A stretch of DNA of 26,002 nucleotides from Actinomycetota bacterium (GCA_005888335.1 VAWY01000097.1:1-26002), one strand, 5' to 3'. Shown: positions 1-8,150, numbered from the stretch's first letter. Notes: generated by a model not told the origin, from the sequence alone. Numbers and translations are program-made.

Positions 1-1444
1 TGCCGCGGTCGTCGATGTAGGCGGTCTTGGCCTCCTCCTTGAGCCGGCGGACGATCTCGTGCGCGGTGTTCAGGCCGTCGGCGTCGCGGAAGACGGCGAC
101 GTGGCGGTTCATGGTCGTGCCCAGCTCGTCCTTGATCTCGCTGATCCGCCGGCCGTCGCGCGGGCGGGCGATGATCCCGTCGATCACGCGGACGTCGTCG
201 CGCAGCTGGGCCTCCGAGGAGCTGGGCATGAGCATGGCGCCCGCGCGCTGCGCGGCGTGCTCGCCGGCGCGGCGGCCGAAGATGAGCGTGTCCAGCAGCG
301 AGTTGGCCCCGAGGCGGTTGCCGCCGTGGACCGACACGCACGCGACCTCGCCGGCCGCGTAGAGGCCGGCGAGCGGCGTCGCGCCCCACACGTCGGTCTT
401 GACGCCGCCCATGATGTAGTGCTGGCCGGGGCGGATGAGGATCGGCTCGCGCGTGATGTCCACGCCGGCGAAGTCCTTGCCGATGTTGACGATCTCGCGC
501 AGCGCCTCGAGCGTGCGCTTGCGCGGCACGACGGTGACGTCGAGGTAGATCCCGGCGCCGTCGGGGCCGACGCCGCGGCCCTCGTTGATCTCGGTCTGCT
601 CGGCGCGCGAGACGACGTCGCGCGAGGCGAGCTCCATCTTGTTGGGCGCGTAGGCCTCCATGAACCGCTTGCCCTCGGAGTTCAGGAGGTGGGCCCCCTC
701 GCCGCGCGCGCCCTCGGTGATCAGAAAGCCGTTCTCGACGAGCGTCGTCGGGTGGTACTGGATCATCTCCATGTCCATCAGCGGCGCGCCGACGTCGTAG
801 GCCTGCGCGATGCCGTCGCCCGTGCAGACGAGCCCGTTGGTCGTCGGCTTCCACGCCTGGCCGGCGCCGCCTGTGGCGAGGATCGTCGCCTTGGCGTTGA
901 ACACCTCCATCCGCCCGCTGCGGATGTCGCGCGCGACGCAGCCGACGCACGCGCCGCCGTCGCCGAGCAGCAGCGACGTGGTGAACCACTCCTCGTAGCG
1001 GTCCAGCCGCTCGTGGTACTTGAGCAGCTGCTCGTAGAGGACGTGAAGCAACGCCTGGCCGGTGATGTCGGCGACGTAGTACGTGCGCGCGGCCGAGGCG
1101 CCGCCGAAGGCGCGGGTGCCGAGCTCGCCCTTCTCGTCGCGGTGGAAGGTCACCCCGATGTGCTCGAGGTGCAGCAGCTCGTCGGGCGCCTCGCGGCACA
1201 TGATCTCGATCGCGTCCTGGTCGCCCAGGAAGTCCGAGCCCTTGACCGTGTCGTAGGCATGCGACTCCCACGTGTCCTCGGGCTTGAGCGCGGCGTTGAT
1301 GCCGCCGGCCGCGGCCACCGAGTGCGAGCGGACCGGGTGGACCTTGCTCATGATCGCTACCGTCGCGCCCGCGTCGGCCGCCGCCAGCGCGGCCCGCTGG
1401 CCGGCCAGTCCGGCGCCGATGATCAGGACGTCATGGGACGGCAT
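1..1444 (-). CDS. sdhA: Succinate dehydrogenase/fumarate reductase flavoprotein subunit (C-terminus cut by window edge)
   Basis: Catalytic FAD subunit of complex II, oxidising succinate to fumarate on the inner face of the membrane. About 481 residues are present and the C-terminal end lies outside the window. Visible: dinucleotide-binding GAGLAG at residues 10-15; RSHSVAAAGG with His41 at the place of the covalently flavinylated histidine; HPTTL followed by TEGARGEGAHLLN, the family's substrate-loop signature; HYIMGGV; and the C-terminal FAD motif SVHGGNRLGANSLLDTL. The start is ATG at 1444. There is no Shine-Dalgarno, but TAGGGT lies at 1453-1458, 8 nt upstream, so the mRNA may be leaderless. 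The gene upstream on the same strand is a protease, not sdhC/D, so sdhA leads its own unit here and sdhB would be expected beyond position 1. The family call is very secure; SDH versus fumarate reductase rests on the aerobic TCA context. Confidence 0.95.
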   Translation of the reverse strand, partial: MPSHDVLIIGAGLAGQRAALAAADAGATVAIMSKVHPVRSHSVAAAGGINAALKPEDTWESHAYDTVKGSDFLGDQDAIEIMCREAPDELLHLEHIGVTFHRDEKGELGTRAFGGASAARTYYVADITGQALLHVLYEQLLKYHERLDRYEEWFTTSLLLGDGGACVGCVARDIRSGRMEVFNAKATILATGGAGQAWKPTTNGLVCTGDGIAQAYDVGAPLMDMEMIQYHPTTLVENGFLITEGARGEGAHLLNSEGKRFMEAYAPNKMELASRDVVSRAEQTEINEGRGVGPDGAGIYLDVTVVPRKRTLEALREIVNIGKDFAGVDITREPILIRPGQHYIMGGVKTDVWGATPLAGLYAAGEVACVSVHGGNRLGANSLLDTLIFGRRAGEHAAQRAGAMLMPSSSEAQLRDDVRVIDGIIARPRDGRRISEIKDELGTTMNRHVAVFRDADGLNTAHEIVRRLKEEAKTAYIDDRG

Positions 1445-1452
1445 GGACGCAA

Positions 1453-1458
1453 ACCCTA
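1453..1458 (-). promoter_or_regulatory. Putative -10 box of sdhA (leaderless start)
   Basis: TAGGGT (minus strand) fits the TAnnnT pattern and ends 8 nt before the sdhA ATG. No Shine-Dalgarno is visible in between. No clear -35 is seen. Inference only. Confidence 0.4.
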
Positions 1459-1475
1459 CCCGGCGGCGCGCTCGC

Positions 1476-2639
1476 TCAGCGTCCCGGCGCCACGGTGATC
1501 GCCCGGCGCACCTGCTCCACCGTGACGACCCCGCGGAGGAAGTCCTCGCGGTCGACGGCGAAGACCGCGCCGGGGACGGCGAGGGTCGGATGTTGCAGGA
1601 GATCCTCGAGCTGCTGGTCGGTGCGGATCAGCCAGTCCATGCGGTCGCCGTCGACCACCTCGCGGGCTGTCAGCGCCGGTCGGCCGGCGGCGAGCTCGGC
1701 GTCCACCTCGTCGCGCGTGAGGACGCCGAGGAAGCGGTTGTCGCGGTCGACGACGCCCACGAACGGCCAGCCGTGGGGCTCGAAGATCCGCTCGCGCGCC
1801 TCGAGCAGCGTCGTCTCGCCGTCGATCGTCACGGGGTCGGGGTCCATGACGTCGGCGACGGTCACCGTCAGCAGCTGATGGCGCATCGTGCCCTGGGCGA
1901 TCGCGCCGCGGGCGGCGGGAAGCAGCAGGTAAGCGATGGCCAGGAACCAGAGCCCGTCGCCGACCGCGCCGCGCAGCAGCAGATACACGCCCAGGCCGCC
2001 GAGCAGGTAGGCGAAGCCGACGCCGCCGCGCCCGGCGATGCGCATCCCGCGATTGCGGTCGCCGGTGAGCTTCCACGCGGCGGCGAAGACGATCCGGCCG
2101 CCGTCGAGCGGGAAGCCCGGGGCGAGGTTGAACAGGAACAGCACGACGTTCATCGCGGCGACGAAGCTGAGCAGGACGTACGCCGGCGACGCGCTGGCCG
2201 ACTGCCGCAGCGTGGCCGCGTCGATGAAATGGCTCGACGAGTCGACGAGCGACGCCGCCAGCGCGCAGGCGATCGCCACGAGCAGCGTGACGATCGGTCC
2301 GGCGATCGCCACGGCGAACTCGGCGCCCGGCGAGCGCGGCTCGCTGCGCAGCTGCGCCAGCCCGCCGAAGAACCACAGGTCGATGCGCTCGACCTCGATC
2401 CCCTGGCGGCGCGCGACGAGCGCGTGGCCGAGCTCGTGGAACACGAGCGAGACGTAGAACAGCAGCGCCGCCCCGACGGCGACGAGGTACGCCTGCGTGT
2501 CGGAGCCGTCCAGGACCGACTGGAAGTTGGCCGACAGCAGGAAGATCAACAGGAACAGCACGACGAACCAGCTCGCGCTGACGCCGATGCGGATCCCGAA
2601 GAGCCGCATCACCTGGATCGATCCGCCGCCGACCGGCAT
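1476..2639 (-). CDS. M50 site-2 protease family metalloprotease with C-terminal CBS domains (Rip3/SpoIVFB-like)
   Basis: A 387-residue intramembrane zinc protease. The hydrophobic N-terminal half carries the zinc motif HELGH at residues 68-72 inside a membrane segment. The second conserved motif, NLAPGFPLDGGR at 171-182, supplies the Asp179 ligand. Several further hydrophobic segments reach to about residue 245. The soluble C-terminal part has two CBS-like units, about 255-310 (VADVMDPDPVTI...FLGVLTRDEV) and 320-380 (EDFLRGVVTVEQV), which in this family bind adenine nucleotides. Such proteases cleave membrane-bound regulators such as anti-sigma factors, but no substrate gene is adjacent, so the role is open. 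The start at 2639 is chosen because the GGSIQVMRLFGIRIGV leader is typical of the family; Met11 at 2609 is an alternative. It lies 31 bp from sdhA and 30 bp from aidB on the same strand, so co-transcription with aidB is possible. Confidence 0.9.
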   Translation of the reverse strand: MPVGGGSIQVMRLFGIRIGVSASWFVVLFLLIFLLSANFQSVLDGSDTQAYLVAVGAALLFYVSLVFHELGHALVARRQGIEVERIDLWFFGGLAQLRSEPRSPGAEFAVAIAGPIVTLLVAIACALAASLVDSSSHFIDAATLRQSASASPAYVLLSFVAAMNVVLFLFNLAPGFPLDGGRIVFAAAWKLTGDRNRGMRIAGRGGVGFAYLLGGLGVYLLLRGAVGDGLWFLAIAYLLLPAARGAIAQGTMRHQLLTVTVADVMDPDPVTIDGETTLLEARERIFEPHGWPFVGVVDRDNRFLGVLTRDEVDAELAAGRPALTAREVVDGDRMDWLIRTDQQLEDLLQHPTLAVPGAVFAVDREDFLRGVVTVEQVRRAITVAPGR

Positions 2640-2669
2640 GGCACCTATGGTGGCAGGGTCGCGGTGGTC

Positions 2670-4298
2670 TCAGGCCAGCGCGGGCAGATGCCGCTCGACG
2701 ATCGCTCGGGCGTCCACGCCGGCCGGCAGGGTCCCGTAGGCCAGGCCGCTGTCGCCGGCCAGCCGCGACGCGCAGAAGGCGTCGGCCACGGCGGCCGGCG
2801 CGTGGCGCACGAGCAGCGAGCCCTGCAGCGCGAGCGCGAGCTTCTCGACGATCCGCCGGGCGCGCGTCTCCACGGCTTCGGTGTCGTCGAACTCCGCTCG
2901 GGCGCGCTCGACGAACGCGTCCAGCCGCGCGTCCGCGCCGGCGGCGAGCTCGACCTCGGCGAAGAACGCCTCCAGCGTCTCCGGTGACTTGGTCAGCGCG
3001 CGCAGGACGTCGAGCGCGTTGACGTTGCCCGAGCCCTCCCAGATCGAGTTCAGCGGGGCCTCGCGATAGATGCGCGGCATCCCCGACTCCTCGACGTAGC
3101 CGTTGCCGCCCAGGCACTCCATCGCCTCGGCGGCCAGGCCGGGGAAGCGCTTGCAGACCCAGTACTTGCCGACGGCGGTCCCGAGGCGCTTGACGGCGGC
3201 GTCGTCCTCGTCGTACGCGCGGGCGAGGCGCATGGCCAGCGCGGTCGCCGCCTCGGACTCGACGCACAGGTCGGCCAGGACGTTCGTCATCAGCGGCTGG
3301 TCGATGAGCAGCTTGCCGAACGCGCTGCGGTGCGCCGCGTGCCACGTGGCGTTGGCCACGGCGACGCGCATGCCCGCCGCGCTGCCGACGGTGCAGTCCA
3401 GCCGCGTGTGGATGACCATGTCGATGATCGTGCGCACGCCGCGGCCGGGCTCGCCGAGGAGCCGGCCGTACGTGCCGGCGAACTCGACCTCCGAGCTGGC
3501 GTTCGAGCGGTTGCCCAGCTTGTCCTTGAGGCGCTGGAGCCGGAAGGTGTTGCGGCTGCCGTCGGGCAGGATGCGCGGGACGGCGAAGCAGGTGACGCCC
3601 TCGTCGGTCTGGGCGAGGACGAGGAACAGGTCGCACATCGGCGCCGAGCAGAACCACTTGTGGCCGGTGATGCGCCACCAGTCGCCGTCGGCCTCCGCGC
3701 GCGTCGTGTTGGCGCGCACGTCCGACCCGCCCTGCTTCTCGGTCATCGCCATCCCGCACTTGGCCGAGCCCTTCACGTGCGCGGGCTTGAGCTCGCCGTC
3801 GTAGGCGCGCGCCATGAGCAGCGGCTCCCACTCCGCGGCGAAATCGGGCGTCGAGCGCAGCGCGGGGATCGCCGCGCAGGTCATGGTGATCGGGCAGCCG
3901 TGGCCGGCGTCGGCCTGGGCGCTCATCGTCAGCGCGGCGCGCACGACCTGCCCGCCCTCGCGGTCGGCCGTCCACGGCAGCGAGTGCAGCTCGTGCTCGC
4001 TGGAGAGCGCCATCAGCTGGTGGTAGGCCGGGTGGAACTCGACCTCGTCGATGCGGTTGCCGTAGCGGTCGTGGGTGCGCAGGCGCGGCGGGTTCTCGTT
4101 GGCGAGCCGGCCCCACTCCTGGACCTCGCGAGCCCCCCAGATCCGCCCGACCTCGGCGCAGCGCCCGCGCGCCCAGCCGCCGCCCTCGCGCTCGAGCGCC
4201 TCGACGAGCGGCACGTTGTTCGAGAAGAGGTCGTAGTCGACCAGCGGCGGCGGCTGGTTGGTGACCTCGTGAGTCGTGATGACGGTGTCGACGGCCAT
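2670..4298 (-). CDS. aidB: AidB-type acyl-CoA dehydrogenase
   Basis: A flavin-dependent acyl-CoA dehydrogenase-fold protein of 542 residues, the same length class as E. coli AidB (about 541). It shares AidB-specific blocks that ordinary acyl-CoA dehydrogenases lack: NQPPPLVDYDLF near the N-terminus, GRLANENPPRL, EVEFHPAYHQLM, the flavin-loop MTEKQGGSDV, RLKDKLGNRSNAS, and IYREAPLNSIWEGSGN with Glu421 in the usual catalytic-base segment. E. coli AidB is an alkylation-response protein that binds FAD and DNA and has weak isovaleryl-CoA dehydrogenase activity; its true substrate is unsettled. Here the ATG follows directly on the stop of a TetR regulator (no gap), with GGAG inside the end of tetR, so the two are translationally coupled. 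The context favours a repressor-controlled acyl-CoA or stress function over an Ada-type alkylation regulon. Family call secure, physiological role not. Confidence 0.92.
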   Translation of the reverse strand: MAVDTVITTHEVTNQPPPLVDYDLFSNNVPLVEALEREGGGWARGRCAEVGRIWGAREVQEWGRLANENPPRLRTHDRYGNRIDEVEFHPAYHQLMALSSEHELHSLPWTADREGGQVVRAALTMSAQADAGHGCPITMTCAAIPALRSTPDFAAEWEPLLMARAYDGELKPAHVKGSAKCGMAMTEKQGGSDVRANTTRAEADGDWWRITGHKWFCSAPMCDLFLVLAQTDEGVTCFAVPRILPDGSRNTFRLQRLKDKLGNRSNASSEVEFAGTYGRLLGEPGRGVRTIIDMVIHTRLDCTVGSAAGMRVAVANATWHAAHRSAFGKLLIDQPLMTNVLADLCVESEAATALAMRLARAYDEDDAAVKRLGTAVGKYWVCKRFPGLAAEAMECLGGNGYVEESGMPRIYREAPLNSIWEGSGNVNALDVLRALTKSPETLEAFFAEVELAAGADARLDAFVERARAEFDDTEAVETRARRIVEKLALALQGSLLVRHAPAAVADAFCASRLAGDSGLAYGTLPAGVDARAIVERHLPALA

Positions 4299-4838
4299 TC
4301 AGGGCTCCAGTCGCTGGCACAGGGCGACGAGGTCGGCGACCAGCGCGTCCTCGTCCAAGTCGGGGCGGGTGGGGGAGAGCGGGCCGACGAGCACCTCGCC
4401 GATCGCGCCGACGAGGGCGGCGGCGGTCAGCTCGTCGCCCACGACCCGGCGGAAGGCGTCGCGGTACGCGCGCCGGAACGCGAGGCGCTCGGCCTCGACG
4501 ACCGGGTCGACCGGCTCGGCGAGCAGCGCCCAGGCCAGCCGCCGGCCGGCGAGCGCGCGGCGGGCGAAGGTCTCGACCCCGCTCGCCAGATCGGGCGCGG
4601 CGGCGACCGCGTCGACCTCGCGCTGGGCGGCGCGCCGGAAGACCTCGGCGAAGAGCTCGGCCTTCGAGCTGAAGTGGCGGTACACGCTGCCGGTCGCCAC
4701 GCCGGCCCGCTCGGCGACGGCGGCCACGGACGCGGCGCCGAACCCTCCGCCGGCGACGAGCTCGTGCGCCGCGCGGACGATCCGCTCGCGGGTGGCGGTC
4801 CGGCGCGCCTCGGTTCGCTCGGTGGCTCGGTACGGCAT
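4299..4838 (-). CDS. TetR/AcrR-family transcriptional regulator
   Basis: A 179-residue one-component regulator. The N-terminal helix-turn-helix is clear at about residues 37-56 (SVAAVAERAGVATGSVYRHF), followed by KAELFAEVF, the usual TetR linker to the ligand-binding helices. The remainder is an Ala/Leu-rich all-helical domain. The stop codon abuts the aidB ATG, so this is the first gene of a tetR-aidB operon. The start at 4838 is the only ATG after an in-frame TGA about 20 nt upstream. GGAG abuts it with no spacer, a poor Shine-Dalgarno. A 28-bp near-palindrome at 4846-4873 sits just upstream, which implies autorepression and control of aidB. The inducing ligand is unknown; an acyl-CoA is a reasonable guess given its partner gene. 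Confidence 0.92.
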   Translation of the reverse strand: MPYRATERTEARRTATRERIVRAAHELVAGGGFGAASVAAVAERAGVATGSVYRHFSSKAELFAEVFRRAAQREVDAVAAAPDLASGVETFARRALAGRRLAWALLAEPVDPVVEAERLAFRRAYRDAFRRVVGDELTAAALVGAIGEVLVGPLSPTRPDLDEDALVADLVALCQRLEP

Positions 4839-4845
4839 CTCCGAC

Positions 4846-4873
4846 GAAGAAGTGAATCATGGTTCACCTCTTC
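4846..4873. promoter_or_regulatory. 28-bp near-perfect palindrome, probable TetR operator
   Basis: Left arm GAAGAAGTGAATCA and the reverse complement of the right arm, GAAGAGGTGAACCA, match at 12 of 14 positions with no spacer. It lies 8-35 nt upstream of the tetR start codon and about 85 nt upstream of icd. Size and placement fit a TetR-dimer site. Only binding is inferred; the symmetry is read directly. Confidence 0.75.
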
Positions 4874-4922
4874 AGGCAAGCGCGCCGTGCGAGTGCGCGT
4901 GGCCGGGTAGGCCCTGAGTCAC

Positions 4923-4928
4923 TAGTTT
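4923..4928 (+). promoter_or_regulatory. Possible -10 box of icd
   Basis: TAGTTT lies 29 nt before the icd ATG and is the most A/T-rich spot of this leader. The expected -35 region (about 4900-4905) shows no good match. Tentative. Confidence 0.3.
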
Positions 4929-4957
4929 TCGCCGCCGCTCAAGACCGAAGGACTCGT

Positions 4958-6175
4958 ATGGCCAAGATCAAGGTGAAGAACCCCGTCGTCGAGCTCGACG
5001 GCGACGAGATGACCCGGATCATCTGGCAGTTCATCAAGGACCAGCTGATCCTCCCGTACCTCGACGTCGAGCTGAAGTACTTCGACCTCGGCATCGAGAG
5101 CCGGGACGCGACCGACGACCAGATCACCGTCGACGCCGCCAACGCGATCAAGGAGTGCGGCGTCGGGGTGAAGTGCGCGACGATCACCCCCGACGAGGCG
5201 CGCGTGAAGGAGTTCGGGCTCAAGCGGATGTACCGCTCCCCGAACGGCACCATCCGCAACATCCTCGGCGGGGTGATCTTCCGCGAGCCGATCGTCATCG
5301 GCAACATCCCCCGGCTCGTCCCAAGTTGGACGAAGCCGATCATCATCGGCCGCCACGCGTTCGGCGACCAGTACCGCGCGGAGGACTTCGTGGTGCCGGG
5401 CGCCGGCAAGCTGCGGTTGACGTTCACCCCCGCCGACGGCGGCGAGGCGATCGAGCGTGACGTCTTCGACTTCCCCGGCGGCGGCGTGGCGCTCGGGATG
5501 TACAACCTCGACGAGTCGATCCGGGACTTCGCGCACGCGTCGTTCAGCTACGCGCTCGAACGTGGCTTCCCGCTCTACATGTCGACCAAGAACACGATTC
5601 TCAAGGCGTACGACGGGCGCTTCAAGGACCTGTTCCAGGAGGTCTACGAAAACGAGTACAAGGAGACGTTCGAGCGGGCGGGCCTCACCTATGAGCACCG
5701 GCTGATCGACGACATGGTCGCCGCGGCGCTCAAGTGGGAGGGCGGCTACGTGTGGGCGTGCAAGAACTACGACGGCGACGTCCAGTCCGACACCGTCGCG
5801 CAGGGCTTCGGCTCGCTCGGGCTGATGACGAGCGTCCTGATGACACCCGACGGGAGGACGATCGAGGCCGAGGCGGCGCACGGCACGGTGACGCGCCACT
5901 TCCGCCAGCACCAGGAGGGCAAGCCGACGTCGACGAACCCGATCGCGTCGATCTTCGCGTGGACGCGCGCGCTGCACCACCGCGGCCGCATGGACGAGAC
6001 GCCCGAGGTCATCGCCTTCGCCGACACGCTGGAGCGGGTGTGCGTCGAGACGGTGGAGAGCGGGAAGATGACCAAGGACCTCGCCCTCCTCGTCGGCGGC
6101 AGCCAGTCCTTCCAGACGACCGAGGAGTTCCTCGCGTCGGTCGACGAGAACCTCAAGCAGGAGATGAACGTCTAG
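4958..6175 (+). CDS. icd: NADP-dependent isocitrate dehydrogenase, dimeric eukaryote-like type
   Basis: Converts isocitrate to 2-oxoglutarate and CO2 with NADP, a TCA-cycle step and NADPH source in the cytosol. The 405-residue protein belongs to the homodimeric subfamily shared with eukaryotic IDH1/2, not the E. coli type. The substrate site SPNGTIRN falls at 94-101, and Arg132 and Tyr139 fall at the same numbers as human IDH1. NADP-binding [15 protein letters not shown] and [11 protein letters not shown] are near the C-terminal third. Start 4958 (MAKIKVKNP) follows GAAGGA with a 5-nt spacer. An in-frame ATG at 4859 would add 33 residues with no homology-like content and lies inside the operator palindrome, so it is rejected. 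The TAG stop overlaps the GTG start of mdh by one base. Confidence 0.97.
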   Translation: MAKIKVKNPVVELDGDEMTRIIWQFIKDQLILPYLDVELKYFDLGIESRDATDDQITVDAANAIKECGVGVKCATITPDEARVKEFGLKRMYRSPNGTIRNILGGVIFREPIVIGNIPRLVPSWTKPIIIGRHAFGDQYRAEDFVVPGAGKLRLTFTPADGGEAIERDVFDFPGGGVALGMYNLDESIRDFAHASFSYALERGFPLYMSTKNTILKAYDGRFKDLFQEVYENEYKETFERAGLTYEHRLIDDMVAAALKWEGGYVWACKNYDGDVQSDTVAQGFGSLGLMTSVLMTPDGRTIEAEAAHGTVTRHFRQHQEGKPTSTNPIASIFAWTRALHHRGRMDETPEVIAFADTLERVCVETVESGKMTKDLALLVGGSQSFQTTEEFLASVDENLKQEMNV

Positions 6176-7146
6176 TGGCTACTCGTGTTGCTGTCACCGG
6201 TGCGGCCGGCCAGATCGGCTACGCCGTCCTGTTCCGCCTCGCGTCCGGGCAGATGCTCGGCGCGGACGCCGAGATCGAGCTCAACCTGCTCGAGATCCCG
6301 CAGGCGGTCAAGGCCGCCGAGGGGACCGCGCTCGAGCTTCAGGACTGCGCGTTCCCGCTGCTGAAGTCGATCGACATCTTCGACGATCCCACGCAGGCCT
6401 TCGACGGGGTCAACGTGGCGCTGCTCATCGGCGCCCGGCCGCGGAGCAAGGGCATGGAGCGCGCCGATCTGCTCGAGGCCAACGGGCAGATCTTCAAGCC
6501 GCAGGGCGAGGCCCTCAACGCGGGCGCCGCCGACGACGTGAAGATCCTCGTCGTCGGCAACCCGGCGAACACCAACGCGCTCATCGCCGCGTCCAACGCG
6601 CCCGACATCCCCAAGGAGCGCTTCACCGCGATGACGCGCCTGGACGAGAACCGCGCGGTCGCCCAGCTGGCGGAGAAGCTCGGCGTCGGCGTCGCCGACA
6701 TCAACGACCTCGTCGTGTGGGGCAACCACTCGCCGACGATGTTCCCCGACCTGTTCAACGCCAAGGTCAACGGCGAGCGCGCCGTCGACAAGGTCGACAT
6801 GGACTGGTACGAGAACGAGTTCATGCCGCGGGTCGGCAAGCGCGGCGCGGAGATCATCGAGGCGCGCGGCGCGTCGAGCGCGGCGAGCGCCGCCAACGCG
6901 GCCATCGACGACGTCCAGGATTGGGTGCTGGGCGCCGACGGGCTGCGCTCGATGGCGGTCTGGACCTCGGGCCAGTACGGGATCGAGGAGGGTCTGATCT
7001 GCTCGCTGCCGTGCCGGTGCTCCGGTGGTGACTACACCGTCGAGGAGGGGCTCGACATCGAGGACTTCGCGCAGGGCAAGATCGACATCACGGTCAACGA
7101 GCTCAAAGAGGAGCGCGCGGCGGTGCGCGAGCTCGAGCTGGTCTAG
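6175..7146 (+). CDS. mdh: Malate dehydrogenase (NAD-dependent)
   Basis: Oxidises malate to oxaloacetate with NAD. The 323-residue protein is of the cytosolic-type MDH group: NAD-binding TGAAGQIGY from residue 8, substrate-loop [31 protein letters not shown] with the substrate-binding arginines, and the catalytic-histidine motif [11 protein letters not shown] (His185). The start is GTG, whose G is also the last base of the icd stop codon (TAGTG). AGGAG at 6159-6163 is the Shine-Dalgarno inside icd. The overlap implies translational coupling of two TCA enzymes in one operon. It ends just before a strong hairpin at 7151-7199. Confidence 0.96.
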   Translation: MATRVAVTGAAGQIGYAVLFRLASGQMLGADAEIELNLLEIPQAVKAAEGTALELQDCAFPLLKSIDIFDDPTQAFDGVNVALLIGARPRSKGMERADLLEANGQIFKPQGEALNAGAADDVKILVVGNPANTNALIAASNAPDIPKERFTAMTRLDENRAVAQLAEKLGVGVADINDLVVWGNHSPTMFPDLFNAKVNGERAVDKVDMDWYENEFMPRVGKRGAEIIEARGASSAASAANAAIDDVQDWVLGADGLRSMAVWTSGQYGIEEGLICSLPCRCSGGDYTVEEGLDIEDFAQGKIDITVNELKEERAAVRELELV

Positions 7147-7150
7147 TGCT

Positions 7151-7199
7151 GCGTCAGGTGACGTTCGCTCCGCCGAACGGGGCGAACGTTGCCTGACGC
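7151..7199. terminator. Long hairpin between convergent genes (putative bidirectional terminator)
   Basis: Two 22-nt arms (7151-7172 and 7178-7199) flank the 5-nt loop CCGAA. All positions pair if three G-U wobbles are allowed. It lies 4 bp after the mdh stop and 21 bp before the stop of the convergent minus-strand gene. No T-run follows on either side, so it is not a classical intrinsic terminator. It could instead be a dispersed palindromic repeat. Confidence 0.65.
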
Positions 7200-7220
7200 G
7201 CCACTAGCTCCTCGGGCTCC

Positions 7221-7625
7221 CTACGCGGCCTCGCGCGGGTGCCAGCCGCGACCCTCCTTGCGCACGAGCCCATCCTGCTCGAGCGCGGGGAGGACGCGGT
7301 AGAGGTAGTTCTGCTTGATGCCCATGCGCTCGGCGAGCTGCGGGATGGTGATCCCGGGCTCGGCCCGCACCAGTTCGAGCGTCTGGTTGGCGCGCGTGCC
7401 GGTCCCGCGCGGGCGCCCGCGTCGACCGCTGCCCGCGCCGGCCGCGCTCGGCGCGCCTGCCCCCGCGCCGCGACCACGCCGGGCGCGCGTCGGCGCCGGC
7501 GTCGTGCTCACCCCGTCGAGCGCGCGCAGCGCACCCTCGAGGCGGCTGTACTCCTCGACCGCTGGGCGCAGCTCGTTGAGCCGGGCCGCGATCTCTCGTT
7601 TCTTTTCTTCCAGGAAATCGGCCAT
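7221..7625 (-). CDS. Small coiled-coil / AT-hook / winged-helix DNA-binding protein
   Basis: A 134-residue protein, not assigned to a named gene. Residues 4-37 are highly charged and helical (EEKKREIAARLNELRPAVEEYSRLEGALRAL), likely a short coiled coil for dimerisation. Residues 41-80 are an Ala/Gly/Arg-rich flexible linker containing GRRGRPRG at 67-74, which matches the core of an AT-hook. Residues 81-130 form a winged helix of the MarR/ArsR kind (TIPQLAERMGIKQNYLYRVLPALEQDGLVRKEGRGW). It is probably a nucleoid-associated or local regulator, which is inference. No Shine-Dalgarno precedes ATG 7625. TACAGT at 7632-7637 ends 6 nt upstream, so a leaderless transcript is likely. It converges on mdh across the hairpin. 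Confidence 0.8.
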   Translation of the reverse strand: MADFLEEKKREIAARLNELRPAVEEYSRLEGALRALDGVSTTPAPTRARRGRGAGAGAPSAAGAGSGRRGRPRGTGTRANQTLELVRAEPGITIPQLAERMGIKQNYLYRVLPALEQDGLVRKEGRGWHPREAA

Positions 7626-7631
7626 TCACTA

Positions 7632-7637
7632 ACTGTA
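7632..7637 (-). promoter_or_regulatory. Putative -10 box for the winged-helix gene
   Basis: TACAGT on the minus strand, 6 nt before the ATG. A TTGCAC lies about 20 nt further upstream as a possible but widely spaced -35. This would put the transcription start at or next to the start codon. Confidence 0.45.
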
Positions 7638-7671
7638 ACGGAAAGTCACACCTCACGGTGCAACTTTGCGC

Positions 7672-8133
7672 TCAGGGCCGCGGCCGTCTCGCTTCGAGAA
7701 TTTGCTTTAAACGTTTGAGCGAAGCGTCGGCCTCGCGCTGTGGCACGCCGCCGGTGAGCGCGCGCGCCGCGACGGCGCCGAGCGGCCCGAACGGCGCGTG
7801 GAACTCGTTCTCGTACTCGAAGTGCGTGCCGCCGTCGCCGCCCGCCGACAGCCGGTCGACGATCCGCGCCTTCGACCGCGCCGGCCCCTTGCCCTCCCAT
7901 AGCGCGTAACGCGGCGCGTCGACCTCCACCAGTTGCCAGTGCACGTCGAAGCTCACCCCGCGCAGGCACAGCCGCTGGTCCATCCGATAGCCCGGACGCA
8001 GGATTCCCCCGTCGTGATCCTTCAGCCCGCGGTGAATCGTCACCCACTCAGCTGCCTTGGTGGGATCCATGACGAACTCCCATACCGCTTCCGGAGGCGC
8101 GGCGATGTCGATCGAGGTGCGGACGGTGCTCAC
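7672..8133 (-). CDS. SRPBCC (START/polyketide cyclase-like) family protein
   Basis: A 153-residue protein of the helix-grip fold. The N-terminus (TVRTSIDIAAPPEAVWEFVMDPTKAAEWVT) is the standard opening of polyketide cyclase/dehydrase-type SRPBCC proteins: first strand, then the Pro-x-x-x-Val-Trp helix. The middle strands (YRMDQRLCLRGVSFDVHWQLVEVD) and the C-terminal long helix (ASLKRLKQILEAR) complete the fold. These proteins bind hydrophobic ligands; the ligand here cannot be read from sequence. Start GTG 8133 lies 17 bp downstream of the SDR gene's stop on the same strand, so the two are probably an operon. In some NAD(P)-binding SDR proteins an SRPBCC-like domain is fused to the C-terminus, so this pair may be the split form. 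Confidence 0.85.
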   Translation of the reverse strand: MSTVRTSIDIAAPPEAVWEFVMDPTKAAEWVTIHRGLKDHDGGILRPGYRMDQRLCLRGVSFDVHWQLVEVDAPRYALWEGKGPARSKARIVDRLSAGGDGGTHFEYENEFHAPFGPLGAVAARALTGGVPQREADASLKRLKQILEARRPRP

Positions 8134-8150
8134 GTCGGCGGGACCGTACC

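Noticed and set aside
59..1498. A 479-codon plus-strand frame opposite sdhA
   Set aside because: It is a mirror of sdhA's codon bias, with Asp/Val/Arg/Ala-rich composition and no motif; sdhA is unambiguous on the other strand.
1456..4860. A 1134-codon open frame on the minus strand spanning protease, aidB and tetR
   Set aside because: Its translation is arginine/glycine-rich low-complexity text, and it lies across three genes with clear family motifs in other frames. Long spurious frames are expected in such GC-rich DNA.
4859..4957. A 33-residue N-terminal extension of isocitrate dehydrogenase
   Set aside because: The family starts at MAKIKVKNP, and a proper Shine-Dalgarno precedes ATG 4958. 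With this start, residue numbers match human IDH1 at the active site.
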